Part shown: one piece after another, positions 36,389 to 45,518 of the stretch
How the letters are laid out: every line of letters starts with the position of its first letter
Numbering within the stretch: the stretch's first letter is position 1
Source of the DNA: Pseudomonas sp. NC02
Lineage (GTDB): Bacteria > Pseudomonadota > Gammaproteobacteria > Pseudomonadales > Pseudomonadaceae
Direction of reading: 5' to 3'
DNA length: 64,000 nucleotides
NCBI RefSeq assembly: GCF_002874965.1
Contig: NZ_CP025624.1
Location: 1,674,001 to 1,738,000, forward strand
Translations under genes and position numbers: made by a program
Notes under the pieces: model-generated
Databases searched by the model: none
Told to the model about the DNA's origin: nothing
Seen by the model: only the letters and a program-made list of their open reading frames with translations

Positions 36389-37429
36389 ATGGGTCTGAGT
36401 AAATATTTTTTTGTGGGCTGCTTGTCGTTGGTCAGCCTGGCGAGTCATGCCGAAACCCTCAATGGTCTCTATCAAGTGCTGGAGCCGGTCAGCAGTCAGT
36501 CTCCCCAGGAGCGCGACCAGGCGACCCAGCGTGCCCTGCAAACCCTGGTGATCCGCCTGACCGGCGACGCCAAGGCCGCCGATGGCCCGGGCCTGGCGGC
36601 GATCCGCAAAGACCCGCAACAAATCATCAGTCAGTATGGCTACGACGCCGGCCCGCCGGAAAGCCTGCAGGTGGATTTCGACCCGGTCAGCACCGACCGC
36701 GCGTTGCGTGGCGCGGGCCTGGCGCTGTGGGGCAGCAATCGGCCATCGATCCTCGGTTGGTGGCTGAACGATTCCGTGGAAGGCAGCAGCCTGGTCGGTG
36801 ATGGCCAGGCCGTCGCCCAACCGCTGCGTCGCGCGGCCCAGCACCGTGGTTTGCCTTTGCGCCTGCCGCTGGGTGACCTGGACGAACAGATCGTCGCCAC
36901 TGCCCCGAATCTTGAAAGCCCCGACGCCACGCCGCTGCGTGCCGCGTCCGAACGTTACGGCGCCGATGCCTTGCTGGCGGTGCATGCTCGCGAAGACGGC
37001 GGCCAATGGTCGGCCAAATGGCGCCTGTGGCTGGGGGATAAAAGCGAGCAGGGCACCGCCACCGGCACTGATACTGCCGCATTGGCTGACGCCGTGCTGC
37101 TGGCCGTCAGCGAACGCCTGGCACCACGCTTTGCGGTCAAGGCCGGCGCTGCCACCAGTGATCAGTTGCTGGAAGTGCAGGGCATGACTCTCGAGCATTA
37201 CGCCGCCCTCGGCCATCTGCTGGAACCGTTCGGTGCCCAGCCGGTGCGCGTGGACGGCACTCGCATCGTTTATCGGGTGAATGGCAGCGCCGAGCAGCTG
37301 CGCACCCAGTTGAGCCTGGCCAAGTTGCAGGAAATCCCGGCAGGTGAAGCTCCGGCTCCGCAGCCGGTGGTAGAAGGCGCGCAACCGGCACCGGTCGAGC
37401 CGACGCCGCAGCTACGTTTTCATTGGTAA
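36389..37429 (+). CDS. DUF2066 exported protein
   Basis: 346 residues from ATG 36389, chosen because it gives a proper signal peptide (MGLSKYFFVGCLSLVSLASHA, cut before ETLN). DUF2066 core: ERDQATQRALQTLVIRLTGD, LWGSNRPSILGWWL and later VSERLAPRFAV. C-terminal 35 residues are Pro/Ala-rich. Periplasmic, unknown function; DUF2066 next to perM and hda is a stable pseudomonad arrangement. Confidence 0.85.
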   Translation: MGLSKYFFVGCLSLVSLASHAETLNGLYQVLEPVSSQSPQERDQATQRALQTLVIRLTGDAKAADGPGLAAIRKDPQQIISQYGYDAGPPESLQVDFDPVSTDRALRGAGLALWGSNRPSILGWWLNDSVEGSSLVGDGQAVAQPLRRAAQHRGLPLRLPLGDLDEQIVATAPNLESPDATPLRAASERYGADALLAVHAREDGGQWSAKWRLWLGDKSEQGTATGTDTAALADAVLLAVSERLAPRFAVKAGAATSDQLLEVQGMTLEHYAALGHLLEPFGAQPVRVDGTRIVYRVNGSAEQLRTQLSLAKLQEIPAGEAPAPQPVVEGAQPAPVEPTPQLRFHW

Positions 37430-37482
37430 GTGTTCTTCCTTCTTATATAGAAGCAGGAAGCAAATAACAGAGGGAGTGGTTT

Positions 37483-38556
37483 ATGGCGGATACGCGTCGT
37501 TGGGTGTGGCTTGGCGGGATTGTCCTGCTGTGCGTTTTTGTGTTCCTGCTGCATTCGATCCTGACGCCGTTCCTGGTCGCGTTACTGCTGGCCTACCTGT
37601 TCGATCCGGTGGTGGATCGCCTGGAAAAGATCGGCCTGTCACGTACCTGGGGCGTGGTGGCGGTGTTTGCGTTGTTCACCTTGATCATCACCGCGCTGGT
37701 CCTGGTGCTGGTGCCGATGTTGGCCAAGCAGCTGTTCAAGCTCTATGAGCTGGCGCCGCAGATGCTCGACTGGCTGCAACACACGGCCATGCCGTGGGCG
37801 CAGGCCAAGCTGGGGCTGGCAGACGGCTTCTGGAAGTTCGATAAGGTCAAGGCGGCCATCAGCGAGCACATGGGCCAGACCACCGACATTGTCGGCGTGG
37901 TGCTGAGCCAGGCGACGGCGTCGAGCCTGGCACTGATTGGCTGGCTGACCAACCTGGTGCTGATCCCGGTCGTGGCGTTCTACCTGCTGCGGGACTGGGA
38001 CATCATGATGGCCAAGATCCGCGGCCTGCTGCCGCGCGACCGTGAGGAGCGCATTGTCTCCCTGGCCGAGGAGTGTCATGAGGTGCTCGGCGCCTTCGTC
38101 CGTGGCCAGTTGCTGGTGATGCTGGCGCTGGGGATCATCTACGCGGCGGGGTTGATGGCGATCGGCCTGGAACTGGGGCTGTTGATCGGCCTGATCGCCG
38201 GCCTGGCAGCCATCGTGCCTTATATGGGCTTTGTGATTGGTATCGGTGCGGCGCTGGTGGCCGGGTTGTTCCAGTTCCACGGCGACCTGTACCCGATGCT
38301 CGGGATTGTCGCGGTGTTCATGGTCGGCCAGGCCCTGGAAGGCATGGTGCTGACGCCATTGCTGGTGGGCGACCGGATCGGCCTGCACCCGGTGGCGGTG
38401 ATCTTTGCGATCCTGGCGGGCGGCGAGCTGTTCGGCTTTACCGGCATCCTGCTGGCGCTGCCGGTGGCGGCGGTGATCATGGTGCTGGTGCGCCATGTGC
38501 ACGACTTGTACAAGGACTCGGACATGTACGCCGGAACCGACGAACCGGAGTTATAA
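37483..38556 (+). CDS. AI-2E family permease (PerM-like)
   Basis: 357 residues; ATG 37483 after AGAGGGAG. About eight membrane helices with the AI-2E family strings LLLAYLFDPVVDRLEKIG, GLIAGLAAIVPYMGFVIG and ALEGMVLTPLLVGDRIGLHP. The family includes TqsA and sodium/proton antiporters, so the substrate is open. It is 53 bp after DUF2066 and ends at a terminator. Confidence 0.88.
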   Translation: MADTRRWVWLGGIVLLCVFVFLLHSILTPFLVALLLAYLFDPVVDRLEKIGLSRTWGVVAVFALFTLIITALVLVLVPMLAKQLFKLYELAPQMLDWLQHTAMPWAQAKLGLADGFWKFDKVKAAISEHMGQTTDIVGVVLSQATASSLALIGWLTNLVLIPVVAFYLLRDWDIMMAKIRGLLPRDREERIVSLAEECHEVLGAFVRGQLLVMLALGIIYAAGLMAIGLELGLLIGLIAGLAAIVPYMGFVIGIGAALVAGLFQFHGDLYPMLGIVAVFMVGQALEGMVLTPLLVGDRIGLHPVAVIFAILAGGELFGFTGILLALPVAAVIMVLVRHVHDLYKDSDMYAGTDEPEL

Positions 38557-38566
38557 CCGCAGCATC

Positions 38567-38600
38567 ACAAACCCGGCTCAAGGCCGGGTTTGTCATTTAT
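38567..38600 (+). terminator. terminator after the AI-2E permease gene
   Basis: CAAACCCGGC (38568-38577) and GCCGGGTTTG (38583-38592) enclose TCAAG, followed by TCATTT. Confidence 0.8.
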
Positions 38601-38744
38601 CGGCTCTGGCGTTTCGCCATTGCGTCAAACATTCCTCACCAAATCCAACAAGTTAACGCAAACCTTTGATTTTGCTTGTGGTCTGCTGCATTGTGCGCCC
38701 GGCGTCACGGGTATAAACTTTGCAAACTTTACACAGAGGTCACT

Positions 38745-38765
38745 AACGGTTCGATTGGAACCGTT
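38745..38765 (+). promoter_or_regulatory. hairpin in the hda leader
   Basis: AACGGTTC (38745-38752) and GAACCGTT (38758-38765) are exact complements around a 5-base loop, ending 8 bases before the hda ATG, where no usual Shine-Dalgarno is visible. Could limit translation or be an operator. Confidence 0.45.
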
Positions 38766-38773
38766 CAGTCAGC

Positions 38774-39478
38774 ATGAAACCGATTCAGCTGCCCCTAGGT
38801 GTGCGTCTGCGTGACGACGCCACCTTTATCAATTACTACCCAGGCGCCAATGCCGCTGCACTCGGCTATGTCGAGCGGCTCTGCGAAGCCGACGCCGGGT
38901 GGACCGAAAGCTTGATCTACCTCTGGGGCAAGCACGGCGTGGGGCGTACCCACTTGTTACAGGCCGCTTGCCTGCGCTTCGAACAGATGGGGGAACCGGC
39001 GGTGTACCTGCCGCTGGCGGAGCTGCTGGACCGCGGTATCGAGATCCTCGACAACCTTGAACAATACGAACTGGTCTGCCTGGACGATTTGCAGGCAGTG
39101 GCGGGGCGGGCAGATTGGGAAGAGGCACTGTTCCATCTGTTCAACCGATTGCGTGACAGCGGCCGGCGTTTGTTGATTGCCGCCTCCACCTCGCCACGTG
39201 AGCTGCCGGTGAAGCTGGCGGACTTGAAGTCGAGGCTGACCCTGGCGCTGATTTTCCAGATGCGCCCGTTGTCCGACGAAGACAAACTGCGGGCCCTGCA
39301 ACTGCGTGCTTCGCGCCGCGGGTTGCACCTGACCGATGAAGTCGGGCATTTTATTCTCACTCGCGGTACACGCAGCATGAGCGCACTGTTCGACTTGCTC
39401 GAACAGCTCGACCAGGCTTCCTTGCAAGCCCAGCGCAAGCTGACTATTCCCTTCCTCAAAGAAACCCTGGGCTGGTAG
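38774..39478 (+). CDS. hda: DnaA regulatory inactivator Hda
   Basis: 234 residues. Begins MKPIQLPLGVRL, where QLPLGV is the sliding-clamp-binding motif, followed by one AAA+ domain: WGKHGVGRTHLLQAA (Walker A with Arg in place of Lys, normal for Hda), LVCLDDLQAVAG, and sensor-II end LTIPFLKETLGW. With DNA-loaded clamp it triggers ATP hydrolysis by DnaA and so stops re-initiation. Confidence 0.93.
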   Translation: MKPIQLPLGVRLRDDATFINYYPGANAAALGYVERLCEADAGWTESLIYLWGKHGVGRTHLLQAACLRFEQMGEPAVYLPLAELLDRGIEILDNLEQYELVCLDDLQAVAGRADWEEALFHLFNRLRDSGRRLLIAASTSPRELPVKLADLKSRLTLALIFQMRPLSDEDKLRALQLRASRRGLHLTDEVGHFILTRGTRSMSALFDLLEQLDQASLQAQRKLTIPFLKETLGW

Positions 39479-39691
39479 CCAGCCCTTTAAAACCGGGGCT
39501 TTCGGCAAATTACAGGCGCCAGAAAACCTGCGTTTGGGCCGTTTTGGCCACGCAAATGGCTGGCATAGGGTGTTAAGGGCTTAGATGTCATAGTCCAAAC
39601 AAGAAGTCACATAGATCACGATTGAATTTGCAAATCGATGTGATAGAAGGCATAGTCTCGGCTTCTTTACACATCAGCCACGGTCGTGCCC

Positions 39692-40321
39692 ATGCTAAAT
39701 CGCTTCGCACCCCTCGTGCCTCTCGCACTCGTTACCCTGTTGTTTGGTTGCGCCACCCACACTCAAAACGTGGCTGAGCAGCAAAAACCAGTACAGCAGT
39801 CTCAGGCAAAATTCGTTGCGTCGCAGTCTTCCACTGTTTATCAGGAAGAGATCGCAACTGAAAAAGAACTCGCCGACTTCACCGGCGCCAAGCCTTACCA
39901 GCTTCCAGTTCTGGCCGACAGCATTCTCGAACGCGGCATGTCCCTGATCGGAACCCGTTACCGTTTCGGCGGTACCTCTGAAGCCGGTTTCGACTGCAGC
40001 GGTTTCATCGGCTACCTGTTCCGCGAGGAAGCCGGCATGAACCTGCCGCGTTCCACCCGCGAAATGATCAACGTGGATGCACCGTTGGTCGCGCGGAACA
40101 ACCTCAAGCCCGGTGATCTGCTTTTCTTTAGTACGGCTGGCCGTGGTCGTGTCAGCCACGCCGGTATCTACCTGGGCGACAACCAGTTTATCCACTCCAG
40201 CAGCCGCCGCAGCGGTGGTGTGCGAGTCGACAACCTGGGTGACAGCTACTGGAGCAAAACCTTCATCGAAGCCAAGCGCGCCCTGGCGATGGCCCCGACT
40301 ACCGTTACCGCCAGCAAGTAA
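39692..40321 (+). CDS. NlpC/P60 (C40) peptidoglycan endopeptidase lipoprotein, copy 1
   Basis: 209 residues from ATG 39692. Lipoprotein signal MLNRFAPLVPLALVTLLFGC, then a Gln/Ser-rich linker and an NlpC/P60 domain: catalytic Cys in EAGFDCSGFIGYLF, His in GRVSHAGIYLGD and a polar third residue in FIHSSSR. Such outer-membrane enzymes cut peptide cross-links of the wall (Spr/MepS type). A terminator follows and a second, related copy starts 144 bp later. Confidence 0.9.
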   Translation: MLNRFAPLVPLALVTLLFGCATHTQNVAEQQKPVQQSQAKFVASQSSTVYQEEIATEKELADFTGAKPYQLPVLADSILERGMSLIGTRYRFGGTSEAGFDCSGFIGYLFREEAGMNLPRSTREMINVDAPLVARNNLKPGDLLFFSTAGRGRVSHAGIYLGDNQFIHSSSRRSGGVRVDNLGDSYWSKTFIEAKRALAMAPTTVTASK

Positions 40322-40387
40322 AGTTAAAGTGATACTTGAAGTTTGACGTGTAAGCGCTAGAATCCCTGGACATTGTTGTAAATTGAT

Positions 40388-40418
40388 CGCGCGAGCTTTG
40401 CTTGCGCGTTCTGTTTTT
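40388..40418 (+). terminator. terminator between the two NlpC/P60 genes
   Basis: CGCGCGAGC and GCTTGCGCG form a 9-bp stem (two G-T or A-T pairs inside) with a TTT loop, then TTCTGTTTTT. Suggests the second gene has its own promoter or is reached by read-through. Confidence 0.72.
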
Positions 40419-40465
40419 CAACGTTCGGCAGCGAAAGCCGCATCCAGATCAGGATTGTTCTGCCC

Positions 40466-41008
40466 ATGTCGACCTCGGCCCGCCTAATTCTTCTCGTTTG
40501 CGCCGCGCTGCTCAGCGCCTGCGCAAGTCGTCCTCCGCCTGCTCCCGTGGCCGTCAAGCCCAAGCCGGTGTTCAACACCTATGCCACCCAAAGTTTCTCG
40601 CCTGCGGCCGAAGACGTGCTTTTTCGTGCACTGGGCCTGGTCGGCACGCCTTATCGTTGGGGCGGCAACACGCCGGACTCGGGGTTTGATTGCAGTGGCT
40701 TGATCGGTTTCGTCTACCGTGACGCGGCGGGCATCTCCTTGCCACGTACCACTCGCGAGCTGATCGTGATGCGCGCCCAGGACGTGAGCGAAAACAACCT
40801 GCAGACCGGTGACCTGATCTTCTTCGCCACGGGTGGCGGCTCGCAGGTCAGCCACGCCGGGATCTACGTGGGAGAAGGGCGCTTTGTGCATGCGCCGCAA
40901 ACCGGCGGTACGGTGAAGCTGGACACGCTGTCCAAAGCCTATTGGCAAAACGCCTACCTGAGCGCCAAGCGTGTGTTGCCAGCCGAGCACCTGGCACGAA
41001 ACCCATAG
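40466..41008 (+). CDS. NlpC/P60 (C40) peptidoglycan endopeptidase lipoprotein, copy 2
   Basis: 180 residues. Lipoprotein signal MSTSARLILLVCAALLSACA, Pro-rich linker, then the same catalytic fold as copy 1: PDSGFDCSGLIGFVY and SQVSHAGIYVGEGRFVHAPQ. Copy 2 lacks the long Gln-rich linker of copy 1. The two probably arose by tandem duplication and differ in reach from the outer membrane. Confidence 0.9.
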   Translation: MSTSARLILLVCAALLSACASRPPPAPVAVKPKPVFNTYATQSFSPAAEDVLFRALGLVGTPYRWGGNTPDSGFDCSGLIGFVYRDAAGISLPRTTRELIVMRAQDVSENNLQTGDLIFFATGGGSQVSHAGIYVGEGRFVHAPQTGGTVKLDTLSKAYWQNAYLSAKRVLPAEHLARNP

Positions 41009-41022
41009 GAAAACACGAAACC

Positions 41023-41117
41023 AAATGTGGGAGCGGGCTTGCTCGCGAATGCGGTGGATCAGTCGACAACAAGCTGACTGACACACTGCATTCGCGAGCA
41101 AGCCCGCTCCCATATTT
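41023..41117. repeat. REPIN (GGGAGCGGGC class)
   Basis: AAATGTGGGAGCGGGCTTGC and GCAAGCCCGCTCCCATATTT face each other between the second NlpC gene and the convergent sugar dehydrogenase gene. One mismatch (CACA to CATA) in the right outer end. Confidence 0.9.
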
Positions 41118-41141
41118 GTTTTGCGGTGTTTGCGAAGCTGG

Positions 41142-42455
41142 CTATTTAGCCGCCGACACTCGCCACACCTTGTTCCCCACGTCATCCGCCACCAGCAAAT
41201 CCCCCTGCTTGTCGATCACCACGCCGACCGGGCGGCCCATGGCTTTCTCATCGCTATTGAGGAACCCGGTCAGCACATCCACCGGCTGGCCTTTGGGTTT
41301 GCCGCCTTCAAACGGCACGAAGATCACCTTGTAGCCACTGTGGGGCTTGCGGTTCCAAGAACCATGCTGGCCGATAAACGCGCCATTGCTGAATTGTGCC
41401 GGTAGCTTGCTGCCCTCGGCAAAGGTCAGTCCCAGGGAGGCTGTGTGCGGGCCCACCGCGTAGTCCGGGGCAATCGCCTTGGCTACCAGTTCCGGGTTCT
41501 GCGGACTCACCCGCACATCCACGTGCTGCCCGTAGTAACTGAAGGGCCAGCCATAGAACGCGCCATCCTTGACCGAGGTGATGTAGTCCGGCACCAGGTC
41601 GCTGCCGATTTCATCGCGCTCATTGACCGCCGTCCACAGCTTGCCGCTTTGCGGTTCCCAAGCCATGCCGTTGGGGTTGCGCAGGCCGGAGGCGAAGATG
41701 CGGTGCTGGCCGGTGGCGCGGTCCACTTCCCAGATCGCGGCGCGGCCTTGTTCGGCTTCCAGGCCGTTTTCCGCGACGTTGCTGTTGGAGCCCACGCTGA
41801 CGTACAACTTGCTGCCGTCCTGGCTCGCGACCACGTTCTTGGTCCAGTGATGGTTGATGCTGCCGCCCGGCAAGTCGGTCACCGTGGTGCCGGCTTCCTT
41901 GATCGAGGTTTCGCCTGGCTGATAGGGGAAGCGCAGCAGCTTGTCCGAATCGGCCACATACAGGTCGCTGCCCACCAGTGTCATGCCGAACGGCGAGTTC
42001 AGGTTCTCCAGGAACACCGTGCGGGTTTCGGCTATGCCGTCGTGGTCGGCGTCCCGCAGCAGGGTGATGCGGTTGGGGCTCGGCACGGCGGCCCCGGCGC
42101 GGCCCATGACTTTCTCCATCACCCAGCCACGAATACCCTTGGAATCGTCCGGTTTGGGCGGCGCATTGGTTTCTGCCACCAGCACATCGCCATTGGGCAG
42201 CACATACAGCCAGCGCGGATGGTCCAGGCCTTCGGCAAACGCCGCTACTTGAGTGCCTGCCGCCGCCGTTGGCTTGGTGCCTTCGGGCCAGCCGATGGCC
42301 GGGGCGATATTCACCGTGGGGATCAGGGTTTTATTCGGTTCCGGCAGTTTGGGCGAGGGCCCGGTGCCGTCGGACACTTGCAGGGTAGAGCTTTCGCCGC
42401 AGGCGGCGAGGGTGCCGGCGAGCATGATCAGTAGGGCAAGTCGGGTCTTGTGCAT
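41142..42455 (-). CDS. sorbosone dehydrogenase-family lipoprotein (PQQ-type beta propeller)
   Basis: 437 residues. Signal [20 protein letters not shown] with a lipobox Cys, so it is anchored on the periplasmic side. The remainder is a six-bladed quinoprotein-glucose-dehydrogenase-like propeller: [56 protein letters not shown]. Family members oxidise L-sorbosone or other sugars with PQQ, but the substrate here is open. Confidence 0.84.
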   Translation of the reverse strand: MHKTRLALLIMLAGTLAACGESSTLQVSDGTGPSPKLPEPNKTLIPTVNIAPAIGWPEGTKPTAAAGTQVAAFAEGLDHPRWLYVLPNGDVLVAETNAPPKPDDSKGIRGWVMEKVMGRAGAAVPSPNRITLLRDADHDGIAETRTVFLENLNSPFGMTLVGSDLYVADSDKLLRFPYQPGETSIKEAGTTVTDLPGGSINHHWTKNVVASQDGSKLYVSVGSNSNVAENGLEAEQGRAAIWEVDRATGQHRIFASGLRNPNGMAWEPQSGKLWTAVNERDEIGSDLVPDYITSVKDGAFYGWPFSYYGQHVDVRVSPQNPELVAKAIAPDYAVGPHTASLGLTFAEGSKLPAQFSNGAFIGQHGSWNRKPHSGYKVIFVPFEGGKPKGQPVDVLTGFLNSDEKAMGRPVGVVIDKQGDLLVADDVGNKVWRVSAAK

Positions 42456-42565
42456 GGTTTTCTCCTTAATACCTGTAGCGGTAGAGGCACGCAGCGGCCC
42501 GATGGTTCACGCGCATGTCCGGCTTTAATTGACGCTCCACCCCCAACCCACTAACCTTCGCGGCT

Positions 42566-42776
42566 TGTTTCAGGTGCTCTGTGGCGTACGCGCCGACTGA
42601 GTGAAACAGGGAAGCCGGTGAGTGAGCGCATTTTTCTACAGTGCTGCCACGATCCCGGAGCTGCCCCCGCAACGGTAAATGAGTCAAGACGGTGCCTTAA
42701 GCCACTGTATCGCCCGCGATATGGGAAGGCGCACCTTCGGCATCCAATGCCACTCATGAGCCCGGAGACCGGCCTG
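42566..42776 (+). ncRNA. cobalamin (AdoCbl) riboswitch
   Basis: In order: CAGGTGCTCTGTGGCGTACG, GTGAAACAGGGAAGCCGGTG, the B12-box core GCCACTGTATCGCCCGCGAT with GGGAAGGCGC, and GAGCCCGGAGACCGGCC near the 3' end (42758-42775). These are the conserved blocks of the cobalamin riboswitch in the expected order and spacing. It ends about 100 bases before cobO and should shut the operon when adenosylcobalamin is abundant, by hiding the cobO ribosome site or by termination. Confidence 0.93.
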
Positions 42777-42871
42777 ATCCATCCAACAGCATCACGGTGG
42801 GCGATGCTTGGCTGTCTGTATGTGTCTTTTTCCTGCCCGCCGTTTTTGTCCAGCCCCAACGGAGAGCTGCC

Positions 42872-43483
42872 ATGACTGAATCCCCCGATCGTGACGAACG
42901 CCACCTGGCGCGCATGCTGCGCAAAAAAGCCGTGATTGACGAGCGCATTGCCAATTCACCGAACGAGTGCGGGTTGCTGCTGGTGCTTACCGGCAATGGC
43001 AAAGGCAAGAGCAGCTCGGCCTTTGGCATGCTCGCCCGGGCCATGGGCCACGGCATGCAGTGTGGCGTGGTGCAGTTCATCAAGGGCCGCAACAGCACTG
43101 GCGAAGAACTGTTCTTCCGCCGTTTCCCCGAGCAGGTGCGCTTCCACGTGATGGGCGAAGGTTTTACCTGGGAAACCCAGGACCGCGCCCGCGACATCGT
43201 GGCCGCCGAAGCCGCCTGGGCGGTCTCCCGGGAAATGCTGCAGAACCCGGCCATCGGCCTGGTGGTGCTGGATGAACTGAACATCGCCCTCAAGCACGGC
43301 TACCTCGACCTGGACCAGGTACTCAGCGACCTGCAGGCCCGCCCGCCGATGCAACACGTGCTCGTCACCGGCCGTGGCGCGAAACCCGAATTGATCGAAA
43401 TGGCCGACACCGTAACTGAAATGGGCATGCTCAAGCATGCGTTCCAGGCGGGTATCAAGGCGCAGAAAGGCATCGAACTTTGA
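42872..43483 (+). CDS. cobO: cob(I)yrinic acid a,c-diamide adenosyltransferase
   Basis: 203 residues from ATG 42872 (GGAGAG upstream). Walker A is LTGNGKGKSSSAFGML; VVQFIKGRNSTGEE and LVVLDELNIALKHGY are hallmarks of the CobA/CobO/BtuR family, which puts the adenosyl group on cobalt. First gene behind the riboswitch. Its TGA overlaps the cobB start by 3 bases. Confidence 0.95.
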   Translation: MTESPDRDERHLARMLRKKAVIDERIANSPNECGLLLVLTGNGKGKSSSAFGMLARAMGHGMQCGVVQFIKGRNSTGEELFFRRFPEQVRFHVMGEGFTWETQDRARDIVAAEAAWAVSREMLQNPAIGLVVLDELNIALKHGYLDLDQVLSDLQARPPMQHVLVTGRGAKPELIEMADTVTEMGMLKHAFQAGIKAQKGIEL

Positions 43484-44871
43484 ATCAGCCCCGTCACTGT
43501 CCTGCTGTGCTGATCGCCGCACCGGCGTCCGGCCAGGGCAAAACCACCGTCACCGCCGCGCTCGCCCGTTTGCACCGCAACCTGGGGCGCAAGGTGCGAG
43601 TGTTCAAATGCGGCCCGGACTTTCTCGACCCGATGATCCACGAGCGCGCCAGTGGTGCGCCGGTCTATCAATTGGACATGTGGATGGTCGGCGAGCAGGA
43701 AAGTCGCCGATTGCTGTGGGAAGCGGCGGGGGAAGCCGACCTGATCCTGATCGAAGGCGTGATGGGCCTGTTCGACGGCACGCCGTCCAGCGCCGACCTG
43801 GCGCGGCATTTTGGCGTGCCGGTACTGGCGGTCATCGATGGCACGGCCATGGCCCAGACGTTCGGTGCCCTGGCATTGGGCTTGGCGCGTTACCAGGCGG
43901 ACCTGCCGTTTGCCGGCGTGCTGGCCAACCGCGTCGGCACGCTGCGCCATGCGCAACTGCTTGAAGGCAGCCTGACCGAAGGCCTGCGTTGGTACGGCGC
44001 ACTGTCCCGGGAAACCGGGATCGAATTGCCCAGCCGCCACCTTGGCCTGGTGCAGGCCAGCGAATTGAACGACCTCGACCTGCGCCTCGACGCCGCCGCC
44101 CAGGCCCTGGGCAGCAGCTGTGAGGTAGCGCTGCCACCGCCGGTGGAATTCGCTGCGCCCGAGGTGATCGAGGCCCAACCGTTGCTGGCCGGCGTGCGCA
44201 TCGCCGTGGCCCGCGACGAAGCCTTCGCGTTTACCTACGGCGCCAGCCTCGACCTGTTGCGAGCGATGGGCGCCGAGCTGCGCTTCTTCTCGCCGATTCG
44301 TGACCGCGCATTGCCCGAAGCTGACAGCCTCTACCTGCCCGGCGGTTATCCGGAATTGCATCACCAGGCGCTGTCGGAAAATACCGCGATGCTCGACGCC
44401 ATCCGCGCCCACCACACTGCTGGCAAGCCACTGCTGGCCGAATGCGGCGGCATGCTCTATCTGCTGGACTCACTCACCGATGTCGACGGCACCCGTGCCG
44501 AACTGGTCGGCCTGCTCCAGGGCGACGCCGTGATGCAAAAGCGTCTGGCGGCACTGGCCCTGCAAAACGTCGAACTGCCCGAAGGCCTCTTGCGCGGTCA
44601 CACCTACCATCACTCGCTGACCAGCACCGAGTGGCAGCCGATTGCCCGGGGCCTGAGCCCGAATGGCGGGCGCGGTGCCGAGGCGGTTTATCGTCAGGGC
44701 CGGATGACGGCTTCCTACGTGCACTTTTATTTCCCGTCCAACCCGATGGCGGTGGCTGCCTTGTTTGCGCCAAGCCTTGAGACCGCCATCGCAGGCAAGC
44801 CAGCTCCCACACTTGACCGAGTTGAAACGCAATCCAATGTGGGAGCGGGCTTGCTCGCGAAGAGGCCATGA
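43480..44871 (+). CDS. cobB: cobyrinate a,c-diamide synthase
   Basis: 463 residues from a TTG start at 43480 that overlaps the cobO stop (TTGA). ATPase domain with AAPASGQGKTTVTAAL, glutamine amidotransferase domain with Cys in LLAECGGMLYLLDSL and histidine near GHTYHHSLTS. It amidates cobyrinate at positions a and c. Family proteins end near SNPMAVAALFAPSL; the last 28 residues ([19 protein letters not shown]) are translated REP sequence, giving a foreign tail. Its TGA overlaps the bluB ATG (ATGA). Confidence 0.92.
   Translation: MNQPRHCPAVLIAAPASGQGKTTVTAALARLHRNLGRKVRVFKCGPDFLDPMIHERASGAPVYQLDMWMVGEQESRRLLWEAAGEADLILIEGVMGLFDGTPSSADLARHFGVPVLAVIDGTAMAQTFGALALGLARYQADLPFAGVLANRVGTLRHAQLLEGSLTEGLRWYGALSRETGIELPSRHLGLVQASELNDLDLRLDAAAQALGSSCEVALPPPVEFAAPEVIEAQPLLAGVRIAVARDEAFAFTYGASLDLLRAMGAELRFFSPIRDRALPEADSLYLPGGYPELHHQALSENTAMLDAIRAHHTAGKPLLAECGGMLYLLDSLTDVDGTRAELVGLLQGDAVMQKRLAALALQNVELPEGLLRGHTYHHSLTSTEWQPIARGLSPNGGRGAEAVYRQGRMTASYVHFYFPSNPMAVAALFAPSLETAIAGKPAPTLDRVETQSNVGAGLLAKRP
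44784..44863. repeat. tail-to-tail REP pair inside the end of cobB
   Basis: ATCGCAGGCAAGCCAGCTCC (class GGGAGCTGGC, minus orientation) followed after about 26 bp by TGTGGGAGCGGGCTTGCTCG (class GGGAGCGGGC). The orientation is opposite to a normal REPIN, and the two halves come from two different REP classes. The pair forms the last codons of cobB and the leader of bluB. Confidence 0.85.
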
Positions 44872-45518
44872 CTGACAACGCCTTTCCGGAAGCCGACCGC
44901 GAAGCCGTCTACCGCGCTATCGCCGAACGCCGCGACATGCGGCACTTCAGCGGTGGCAGCGTGGCGCCGCAATTGCTCCATCGCCTGCTGCAAGCCGCGC
45001 ACCAGGCGCCGAGCGTCGGCTTGATGCAGCCCTGGCGTTTTATCCGCATCAGCGACCGCAACCTGCGCGGCCAGATCCAGCAGCTAGTGGAAGAAGAACG
45101 CGTACGCACCGCCGAGGCTCTCGGCGAGCGCTCCGACCAGTTCATGAAGCTCAAGGTCGAAGGCATCAACGATTGCGCCGAAGTGCTGGTGGCTGCCTTG
45201 ATGGACGACCGCGAGCGGCATATCTTCGGGCGCCGCACCTTGCCGGAAATGGACATGGCATCGTTGTCCTGTGCGATTCAGAATCTATGGCTGGCGGCTC
45301 GTGTCGAAGGGCTGGGCATGGGCTGGGTCTCGCTGTTCGAGCCCCAGGCCCTGGCCGATCTGCTGGGCCTGCCGCCCGGTGCCAAGCCGTTGGCCGTGTT
45401 GTGCCTGGGCCCGGTGGCCGAGTTCTACCCGGCACCGATGTTGCAGCTCGAAGGCTGGACCGAACCACGGCCGCTGAGTGACATGTTGTACGAGAATGTT
45501 TGGGGAGTGAGTCAATGA
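44868..45518 (+). CDS. bluB: 5,6-dimethylbenzimidazole synthase
   Basis: 216 residues, nitroreductase fold. [20 protein letters not shown] opens the FMN site; [13 protein letters not shown] and [14 protein letters not shown] continue it. BluB cleaves reduced FMN with oxygen to make the lower ligand of B12, so synthesis here is aerobic. ATG overlaps the cobB stop (ATGA); its leader lies in a REP sequence. Confidence 0.94.
   Translation: MTDNAFPEADREAVYRAIAERRDMRHFSGGSVAPQLLHRLLQAAHQAPSVGLMQPWRFIRISDRNLRGQIQQLVEEERVRTAEALGERSDQFMKLKVEGINDCAEVLVAALMDDRERHIFGRRTLPEMDMASLSCAIQNLWLAARVEGLGMGWVSLFEPQALADLLGLPPGAKPLAVLCLGPVAEFYPAPMLQLEGWTEPRPLSDMLYENVWGVSQ

Noticed and set aside
38774..39478. Walker A Lys to Arg change in Hda as a defect
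   Set aside because: E. coli Hda also has Arg there; it is normal for the family.
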